A stretch of DNA of 64,000 bases, from positions 1-64,000 of the forward strand of contig CBDATE010000018.1 in the NCBI GenBank assembly GCA_965199815.1, given 5' to 3'. This document shows positions 58,022 through 64,000 of the stretch, one piece after another. Source of the stretch: Azotimanducus sp965199815. GTDB taxonomy: Bacteria > Pseudomonadota > Gammaproteobacteria > Pseudomonadales > Azotimanducaceae. Under the pieces are notes generated by a model, which made no database searches, was not told the DNA's origin, and saw only the letters and a program-made list of their open reading frames with translations. The first letter of the stretch is position 1, and each line of letters opens with the position of its first letter. A program made the position numbers and the translations under genes.

Positions 58022-59344
58022 ATGAGACAGGACACCGGCACTGACGAATCGCTGCAGGCGCGCACTCTGGCGGTGCGCCTGCTCGAGCGCGTCCTGCGCG
58101 GCGAGTTGCCGCTCGACCACGCGCTCGCCCATCGCCGCGCCAGCCCCCTGCTGAGTGAACTGATCCATGGCGTGTGCCGCCACTACTATTCGCTGAAAGC
58201 GCACACGCAACGCCGCCTCAACCGCCCGCTGAGACGCAAGGATGCGGACATCGAGTGCCTGCTGCTGATCGGCGCGCTGCAACTCCTGCACCTGCGTGTC
58301 CCCGCCCATGCCGCCGTGCACACCAGCGTCGAGGTTGCGCGTCGCCTGGGCAAGCCCTGGGCCGCCAAACTCATCAATGCCGTCTTGCGCGCCGTCACGA
58401 ACACCCCCCAACCGGCGCGCGGGCCAGAAGCACGGTTTGATCATCCGGCCTGGCTCATCGCCGAAATGCGTGAGCAATATCCTTCGATGTGGCGCGACCT
58501 GCTCGCGGTCAATCTCTCCAGGGCACCCATGTCGCTGCGCGTCAACACCCGCCGCGGCACGGTCGATGCATGCCGCGCCAGCTTGCGGGCAGACGGCCAG
58601 AACGCGATGCCCGGGGCGGTCCCCGGCTCGCTTGTGCTGGAACGCCCGACCGCCTCGAATCGGCTGCAGGCGCTCCGCAAGGGTCTCGCCAGTGTGCAGG
58701 ATGAAGGCGCGCAACTTGCCGCCTTGCTGCTCGCACCACAACCCGGGATGCGCATACTTGATGCCTGCGCCGCGCCGGGCAACAAGGGCACCCACATCCT
58801 GGAGCTTGCGCCCGATATTTCGCCCACTCGTGCCGGTGTCTCGCTCACCTGTATAGACCCGAGTGCGCGGCGGCTCGAACGCCTGCATTCGCAATGTGTA
58901 CGCCTGGCACTCCCCGCGCCACGCGTGTTCAACACCAGGCTCGAAGCGCTGTCCTGGTGGGATGGTCGCCCCTTCGATGCCGTGCTGCTCGATGTGCCCT
59001 GCTCCGGGACGGGCACCCTGCGTCGCCACCCGGACATCAAGATTCTCGCATCAAGGTGCGCGCTCGAACGCCATCAGGAGCAACAATCGCGCCTGCTGCG
59101 CGCCGCCTGGCGTACACTGGCACCGGGCGGTAGGCTGCTGTACTCAACCTGTTCCATGCTCAGGCAAGAAAACGACGATTCCCTGCGGGCGCTTGCTCGC
59201 CGGAGTGATGCCCTGGCAAGGCCCCTGCCGCTGATCAAGACGCTCGCGCTCGAGCATCAGGACACCGCATTCGGTGTGCAGCTCCTGCCCCGTCGAGGCG
59301 GGCCGGATGCCATGTTTTACGCGCTGTTCGAGAAGGCTGCGTGA
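58022..59344 (+). CDS. rsmB: 16S rRNA (cytosine-967-C5)-methyltransferase
   Basis: A 440-residue RsmB/Sun protein. The N-terminal NusB-like domain (ARTLAVRLLERVLRGELPL, about residues 15-130) precedes the Rossmann methyltransferase domain. SAM motif I is DACAAPGNKGTHILEL (about 246). Catalytic cysteines sit in DVPCSGTGTLRRHPDIK (about 325) and STCSMLRQENDD (about 378). Two bases separate it from trkA, an order seen in E. coli (fmt-rsmB-trkA); fmt and def are not here. Confidence 0.94.
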   Translation: MRQDTGTDESLQARTLAVRLLERVLRGELPLDHALAHRRASPLLSELIHGVCRHYYSLKAHTQRRLNRPLRRKDADIECLLLIGALQLLHLRVPAHAAVHTSVEVARRLGKPWAAKLINAVLRAVTNTPQPARGPEARFDHPAWLIAEMREQYPSMWRDLLAVNLSRAPMSLRVNTRRGTVDACRASLRADGQNAMPGAVPGSLVLERPTASNRLQALRKGLASVQDEGAQLAALLLAPQPGMRILDACAAPGNKGTHILELAPDISPTRAGVSLTCIDPSARRLERLHSQCVRLALPAPRVFNTRLEALSWWDGRPFDAVLLDVPCSGTGTLRRHPDIKILASRCALERHQEQQSRLLRAAWRTLAPGGRLLYSTCSMLRQENDDSLRALARRSDALARPLPLIKTLALEHQDTAFGVQLLPRRGGPDAMFYALFEKAA

Positions 59345-59345
59345 C

Positions 59346-60758
59346 ATGAAGGTACTGGTGTTGGGCGCGGGTCGGGTTGGCGGGTCACTGGCCAGCGCGC
59401 TGCTGGCTCAGGGGGAGGATGTGACCATCGTCGATCACGACGCGCTGCGCCTCGAAGAACTCGGGCGCACACTTGATGTACAGCGCGTGACGGGCAACGC
59501 CGCGCACCCGGATGTCCTGCAGCGCGCTGGTGCCTACGATGCCGAGGTCGTCTTTGCCACCACCGGTGCGGACGAGATCAACATGGTGGCGAGCCAGATC
59601 TGCTACACCCTGTTCGAGGTGACCAACATCGTCGCGCGTATCCGCACGACGGCCTATCTCGAGCGTCGTCACGAGCTGTTCGACTTTGAACACCTGCCGA
59701 TCAAGGCCGCCGTCAATCCGGAGATGGAGATGGCGGAACAGCTTTGCCTCATCGTGCAGCATCCGGGTGCCCGGCAGGCGCTGAATCTCGGTGCCGGCAG
59801 TCTGCGCCTGTGTGCATTTCAGGTACTGGACGATTGGCCACACCGGCATATCCCCCTCGCCGAACTGTACACACTCGCCGACAGACGCTTCGAAGTGCCG
59901 TTGATTGGCCGCGACGAGCGCAGCTTCACGCCCAATCAAGACACGCAGCTGGCCGCCGGGGACACCCTGTTCGTGCTGGCATCGAGCGAGGATATAGGTG
60001 CCGTCATGAAGCGTCTCTCCCTGCAGGAGCGGCCCTTCAAGCGTGTGATGGTGGGCGGTGGCGGACACCTGTCAGCGCGCCTGGTACGCGAGTTGCAAAG
60101 GCGCACCAGCGCCTCGGTGCGGCTGGTCGAAGTGCGCGAGGAGCGCTGTCGACAACTCGCCGAAGACCTGTCATGCGTGGTATTGCGCGGCGATATAACC
60201 GACGAACGTTTCCTGCTCGAGGAGAATATCGAGCACATAGATGCGTTCTTCGCGCTCGCCAACAGCGATGAACACAACCTGCTGGCCTCACGCATTGCCA
60301 GCCGCCACGGTGCCAGGATTACCGCTGCCCTGCTGATGAGTCCTGCCATGGGCGAACTGGCCAGCCTGGCTGGCACAACGCTGGTGGTGTCGCCCGTAGC
60401 TGCCGCGGTCGATTCCTTTCGCTCCTGTTTTCGTCGTGGTCGGGTGATGCGCGAGCACAGCCTGGCGGGGGATTATGGTCAGGTGATGGAAATCGAGGCA
60501 CTCGGCACCCCCGCTACCTCGAAGCTGGTGGGGCGGCCCGCAACCAGCATCAACCTGCCGGGCGGCTCCGGCATCATGGCCGTGGCGCGCGCACGGAAAT
60601 CCGGCGAGTTCACGGCAATGCTCATCAGCGAAGCACCCGACATCAGGGAAAACGACCGACTGATGGTCTTTGTGCCGCGCCAGCAAAGCGCCCAGCACCT
60701 CATCAAGGTGCAAAAGCAGATAGAGCGTGTCTTTTACGCACCGCCCAAGGCATTGTAG
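59346..60758 (+). CDS. trkA: Trk potassium system regulatory subunit TrkA
   Basis: A 470-residue peripheral membrane protein with two RCK modules: NAD-binding folds at MKVLVLGAGRVGGSLASALL (residues 1-20) and about 232 onward (VMVGGGGHLSARLVRELQ), each followed by a TrkA-C domain. It gates potassium uptake through TrkH in response to nucleotides. The frame is open upstream, but the ATG at 59346 begins the Rossmann fold and directly follows rsmB. Confidence 0.95.
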   Translation: MKVLVLGAGRVGGSLASALLAQGEDVTIVDHDALRLEELGRTLDVQRVTGNAAHPDVLQRAGAYDAEVVFATTGADEINMVASQICYTLFEVTNIVARIRTTAYLERRHELFDFEHLPIKAAVNPEMEMAEQLCLIVQHPGARQALNLGAGSLRLCAFQVLDDWPHRHIPLAELYTLADRRFEVPLIGRDERSFTPNQDTQLAAGDTLFVLASSEDIGAVMKRLSLQERPFKRVMVGGGGHLSARLVRELQRRTSASVRLVEVREERCRQLAEDLSCVVLRGDITDERFLLEENIEHIDAFFALANSDEHNLLASRIASRHGARITAALLMSPAMGELASLAGTTLVVSPVAAAVDSFRSCFRRGRVMREHSLAGDYGQVMEIEALGTPATSKLVGRPATSINLPGGSGIMAVARARKSGEFTAMLISEAPDIRENDRLMVFVPRQQSAQHLIKVQKQIERVFYAPPKAL

Positions 60759-60788
60759 TGTCCGGGCACTTCGCCTTGCGGTAGCAGC

Positions 60789-62282
60789 GTGCATCTCAAG
60801 ACCATCCTGTCGCTGACCGGTCTCCTGCTGACCCTGTTCAGCCTCGTGCTGCTGGCACCCATCGCGGTAGCGCTGGCCTGTAACGAAGCAGCCCTCTCGG
60901 ACTTCCTGCGCGCCTTCGCCGTGACCCTCGGTGCCGGGTTGCTCTTGTGGTTGCCCCTGCGCCCGATTCGCGACCTGCGCAATCGCGACGGATTCATCGT
61001 TGTCACGCTGTTCTACTTTGCGCTCGGTGCTTTCGGTGCGCTCCCGTTCATCACGCTTGGAGTGGTCGATTCCTGGAGCGGCGCCGTTTTCGAATCGGTC
61101 TCCGGTATCACCACCACCGGTGCGAGCGTGATGACCGGCCTTGATGCATTGCCAAAATCACTGCTCATGTATCGCCAGTTGCTGCAATGGCTTGGCGGCA
61201 TGGGCATTGTGGTACTCGCAGTTGCCGTGTTGCCCATGCTTGGCATTGGCGGCGCACAATTGTCACGCTCCGAATTGACCGGTCCTGACAAGGCATCCAA
61301 ACTGGCACCGAGAATTGCCGAGACGGCGCGCGCCCTGTGGCTGGTGTATCTCGGCCTCACCATCGCCTGTGCGCTCGCCTATTACCTGGCAGGCATGAGC
61401 CTCTTCGATGCCGTTGGCCACGCCTTCTCGACTGTATCAATCGGTGGATTTTCCACGCACGATACCAGCATGGGGTTCTTCGACAGCCGCGCCATCAACT
61501 CGGTTGCTGTCACGTTCATGGTGATTTCAGGCTTGAGCTTTGCGCTGCACTTTCGGCTCTTTCGAGAAATCAGGCTGAAGATCTCCGGACGTCTCGAAGC
61601 GCTGCCGGAACGGCGCGGCCTCGGCCGCTGGGTGCCCTATCTGGCCAACTCCGAAGCCAAAGCCTATCTTCTCATCCTGCTCACGCTCAGCTGCATCGTC
61701 AGCGCAGGTCTGTCGGCCTACGGGGTCTCTGACCGGGTGATTCAGGATGCCGTGTTTCAGGTGGTGTCCGCCGCTACCACGACCGGCTTCGTGACCACCG
61801 ATTTCAGCCTGTGGCCGGCCTTTCTGCCGACTCTGCTGTTATTTTCGGCCTTCGTCGGCGGCTGCGCCGGCTCGACTGGTGGCGGCCTCAAGGTGGTGCG
61901 GGTGCTGCTCGTCTATCGTCAGGGCATGCACGAGATCAAGCGGCTGATTCACCCCACTGGCGTATTTCCGGTCAAGCTCGACGGCATCCCCGTACCGAGC
62001 CGCGAAATGCAGGCCGTGTGGGGATTCATTGCGCTCTATGCGCTCACCTTCGTGGTCATGCTGCTGTTGGTGCTGATGCTCGGCGAGCTCGACTTCCTGT
62101 CCGCCTTCTCCGCCGTCGCAGCCTGTCTGAACAACCTGGGGCCCGGGCTCGGCGAAGTCGCCGACAACTACGGTGCCACCTCTGCCGCCGGCAAGTGGCT
62201 ACTGTCCATCACCATGATCCTCGGGCGCCTGGAAATCTTCACGCTGCTGGTGCTGCTGACACCGACTTTCTGGCGGCGGTGA
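60789..62282 (+). CDS. trkH: Trk potassium channel subunit TrkH
   Basis: A 497-residue potassium transporter with the four pore loops of the family: GITTTGASVM, STVSIGGFSTHD, SAATTTGFVTTD and ACLNNLGPGLG. About ten membrane helices. GTG start 30 bp after trkA. Its last 44 bp overlap the convergent tag gene. Confidence 0.94.
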   Translation: MHLKTILSLTGLLLTLFSLVLLAPIAVALACNEAALSDFLRAFAVTLGAGLLLWLPLRPIRDLRNRDGFIVVTLFYFALGAFGALPFITLGVVDSWSGAVFESVSGITTTGASVMTGLDALPKSLLMYRQLLQWLGGMGIVVLAVAVLPMLGIGGAQLSRSELTGPDKASKLAPRIAETARALWLVYLGLTIACALAYYLAGMSLFDAVGHAFSTVSIGGFSTHDTSMGFFDSRAINSVAVTFMVISGLSFALHFRLFREIRLKISGRLEALPERRGLGRWVPYLANSEAKAYLLILLTLSCIVSAGLSAYGVSDRVIQDAVFQVVSAATTTGFVTTDFSLWPAFLPTLLLFSAFVGGCAGSTGGGLKVVRVLLVYRQGMHEIKRLIHPTGVFPVKLDGIPVPSREMQAVWGFIALYALTFVVMLLLVLMLGELDFLSAFSAVAACLNNLGPGLGEVADNYGATSAAGKWLLSITMILGRLEIFTLLVLLTPTFWRR

Positions 62283-62886
62283 GGGCATCCTGCATGTCTA
62301 TACACGCCTGATGCCGGAAGCAGGAGACGAGATGATCGTTCACCATACCGACACTCTGCATGTAGGCATAACAAATCACCGGGCCGACAAAACGAAAGCC
62401 CTGCTTGCGGAGCTCCTTGGCCATGGCGCTCGAGCGCTGCGTCTCGGCTGGAACCTGCTGCGCCGATTCGAAGTTGTTGATGATCGGGGCACCATCGACA
62501 AACTGCCACAGCCAGGTGACTGGATCGTGCTGTTCACTCAAGGCAACCCAGGCGCGGGCATTGTTGCGGGCGGCGAACAGCTTGGCGCGGTTGCGGATGA
62601 TGCCGCGCCCGTGCATACACAAGCGTTCCAGCGTTTGGTCATCGAGCCGGGCGAGCGGCTCGGGCCTGAGACCGCTCAGGGCTTCACGTATCGCCGTGCG
62701 CTTGGCGAGAATGATTCTCCAGGACAACCCCGCTTGCATACCTTCGAGGACAAGCAGCTCGAAGAGCCCGCCCGGATCGTACCGGGGTACGCCCCATTCT
62801 TCGTCGTGATAGCGACGAGACAACTCGTCGCTTTCTGCCCAGGGACAGCGCGTCAATTGCCCGGTGTTGTGTTCTGCCGCTTGCAT
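62239..62886 (-). CDS. tag: DNA-3-methyladenine glycosylase I
   Basis: A 215-residue base-excision glycosylase for 3-methyladenine. Seen: RCPWAES and YHDEEWGVPRYD at the N terminus, LEGMQAGLSW, and NDHLVSCF near the C terminus, giving the Cys-His-His-Cys zinc site of Tag. Start uncertain: ATG 62886 lies near the start of homology, with GTG 62907 and 62934 upstream. Its 3' end overlaps trkH by 44 bp. Confidence 0.9.
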   Translation of the reverse strand: MQAAEHNTGQLTRCPWAESDELSRRYHDEEWGVPRYDPGGLFELLVLEGMQAGLSWRIILAKRTAIREALSGLRPEPLARLDDQTLERLCMHGRGIIRNRAKLFAARNNARAWVALSEQHDPVTWLWQFVDGAPIINNFESAQQVPAETQRSSAMAKELRKQGFRFVGPVICYAYMQSVGMVNDHLVSCFRHQACIDMQDALTAARKSVSAAPAA

Positions 62887-62946
62887 ACCGCGTGATTGCG
62901 TATTCACCCTGATCCAGCGCGCTATTGTGTACACATCCCCGTGTGC

Positions 62947-63042
62947 GTGTCTGTACGCTATGTACCCGGGTGTCTGTACGCTATCGACCTGCGTGTCTGT
63001 ACGCCATCAACCCGCGCGTGTCTATACGCTATCAACAGACTG
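62947..63042. repeat. Four 23-25 bp iterons upstream of plsC
   Basis: GTGTCTGTACGCTATC-type units begin at 62947, 62970, 62993 and 63018, ending 14 bp before the plsC start. The spacing of two helical turns suggests an operator-like array, but a RAYT-type repeat is equally possible. The segment lies between the divergent tag and plsC genes. Confidence 0.8.
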
Positions 63043-63055
63043 ATAGAGTAGCCTG

Positions 63056-63769
63056 ATGCTGACCCTGCGATCACTGATTTTCTATACCGGCTATATCCTC
63101 TCCACTGTCCTGTGGGGCGGCTTCTGGACGCTGTTCGGCCTGCTCCTGCCGTATCGCGCGCGCTTTCGCGTGATCATCAACTGGTGGTCGCGATTCGTGC
63201 TTTTCTGGCTGAGGATTACCTGTGGTGTGCGCTTTGTCGTGGAGGGGCGCGAACACGTGCCGCAACGCCCCTGCGTGGTTTTTGCGCGTCACGAGAGCAC
63301 CTGGGAGACCTTCTTCCTGCAAGCCCTGTTCGTCCCGCAAGCCACCGTCATCAAAAGCAGTCTCCTGCACATTCCCTTTTTCGGCTGGCCGTTTCGTTTG
63401 CTGCGCCCCATCGCGATTGATCGGGACAAACCGAAGCAAGCGCTGCGCACCCTGGCCGAGGAAGGTGCCAGGCGCCTGGCCGAGAATGTCTGGGTAGTAC
63501 TGTTTCCCGAAGGCACCCGCTGCGCGGTCAGGGAGATTGGCAAGTTCGGCCCCGGCGGTGCACATCTCTGCCAGCGAACCGGTGCCCCCTGCCTGGTCGT
63601 GGGACACGATGCGGGACGCTGCTGGCCACCTCACCAACTGGCCAAGCGACCCGGCGTAATTCACGTGAAGATTGCTCCGATCATCGACACGCGCGGAAAA
63701 AAAGCAAAAGAAATCAACGATATAGCGAGAAGCACCCTGCGGGCGCTGTGTCTCGGAACAGAGCCTTGA
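63056..63769 (+). CDS. plsC: 1-acyl-sn-glycerol-3-phosphate acyltransferase
   Basis: A 237-residue membrane acyltransferase making phosphatidic acid. Two N-terminal hydrophobic segments (SLIFYTGYILSTVLWGGFW, INWWSRFVLFWL), the HX4E-type active site ARHESTWETFF (about residue 80), and FPEGTR (about 152) are seen. The glutamate in HESTWE is common in this proteobacterial subgroup. Expression probably starts in or before the iteron array. Confidence 0.9.
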   Translation: MLTLRSLIFYTGYILSTVLWGGFWTLFGLLLPYRARFRVIINWWSRFVLFWLRITCGVRFVVEGREHVPQRPCVVFARHESTWETFFLQALFVPQATVIKSSLLHIPFFGWPFRLLRPIAIDRDKPKQALRTLAEEGARRLAENVWVVLFPEGTRCAVREIGKFGPGGAHLCQRTGAPCLVVGHDAGRCWPPHQLAKRPGVIHVKIAPIIDTRGKKAKEINDIARSTLRALCLGTEP

Positions 63770-63822
63770 GGGAAACTCGGGTGCCTGGCCGCTATCGCCT
63801 GGCCGAGAATGTCGCTGCCTGC

Positions 63823-64000
63823 TCAGATATCCAGATTCACGACATCAAGTGCATTTGCCTGGATGAACTCGCGGCGCGGTTCAATCTCCTTGCCCATGAG
63901 CGTAGTCAATATATTTTCAACGCTGGCAATGTCGCTCATCGCCACCTTCAACATGCGGCGTGATTCCGGATCCATGGTTGTTTCCCAGAGCTGCTCGGCA
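63823..64000 (-). CDS. gyrB: DNA gyrase subunit B, C-terminal end
   Basis: The last 59 codons of a gene running off the right edge. The translation AEQLWETTMDPESRRMLKVA followed by TTLMGKEIEPRREFIQANAL and a terminal NLDI matches the TOPRIM/C-terminal end of GyrB. ParE is a less likely alternative, since its tail usually differs. Confidence 0.88.
   Translation of the reverse strand, partial: AEQLWETTMDPESRRMLKVAMSDIASVENILTTLMGKEIEPRREFIQANALDVVNLDI

Noticed and set aside
62886..62934. Longer Tag protein starting at GTG 62934
   Set aside because: The extra residues do not resemble Tag, and the TACACAATAG sequence there looks more like promoter than coding; kept only as an alternative start.

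Overview
The window is GC-rich, densely coded bacterial DNA that reads as the chromosome of a gammaproteobacterium. The evidence is gene order and families: smc-zipA-ligA (ZipA is a gammaproteobacterial division protein), ybeZ-ybeY-corC-lnt, hflK-hflC-hisZ-purA, rsmB-trkA-trkH, feoA-feoB and an initiator tRNA. Most of it is ordinary housekeeping sequence. The accessory parts are two giant surface adhesins, an IS-like element, a REP-associated transposase locus and a recent tandem amplification. The species cannot be named from sequence alone; the repeat-rich adhesins would suit a surface- or host-associated lifestyle.

Layout. 1-5284 (-): start of a giant multidomain adhesin that runs off the left edge; an 18-bp poly-C tract separates its start codon from its signal peptide, and as written they are out of frame. 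5.5-12.7 kb (+): tightly coupled genes for an esterase, ArgC, an aspartate-type aminotransferase, a DEAD-box helicase, an AI-2E/PerM permease, HisC and an acyltransferase, several joined by ATGA overlaps. 12.9-15.6 kb (-): an HTH-DUF433 protein and an ISAs1-type transposase fused to a DruA-like (DUF4338) domain. 15.85 kb (+): an RRM RNA-binding protein. 16.3-25.4 kb (-): a long run of TPR protein, threonine dehydratase-like enzyme, unknown exported protein, FolE2, PurA, HisZ, HflC, HflK and an ARPP-1/DUF6569 protein. The last is divergent from feoAB across a Fur-box-like site.

25.5-30.5 kb: feoAB, a G-rich quadruplex-prone spacer, a MerR-HTH/TPR protein, a RAYT transposase flanked on both sides by inverted clusters of an ATGGGTGTCC-type repeat, then tRNA-fMet. 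31.2-39.7 kb (+): smc, zipA, ligA and a DinG-type helicase. 39.7-42.8 kb (-): intact lnt plus two extra tandem copies of its catalytic half (807-bp period, including the dinG tail). 42.9-45.3 kb (-): corC, ybeY, ybeZ. 45.4 kb (+): a metallo-beta-lactamase-fold hydrolase.

46.6-56.5 kb (+): a second giant adhesin, an autotransporter with eleven 321-bp repeats and a beta-barrel. It has a 21-bp poly-C tract near its start and is disrupted near 53 kb. The adhesin is bracketed by a 25-bp near-perfect direct repeat of the miaB 3' end and separates miaB from its usual neighbour ybeZ. 56.6-64 kb: miaB (-), rsmB-trkA-trkH (+), tag (-), plsC (+) preceded by four 23-25 bp iterons, and the 3' end of gyrB (-).

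The most notable points are the two poly-C contingency-type adhesin loci, the direct-repeat-bounded adhesin insertion at miaB, the amplified lnt catalytic domain, the RAYT/repeat system, and the DruA-transposase fusion.
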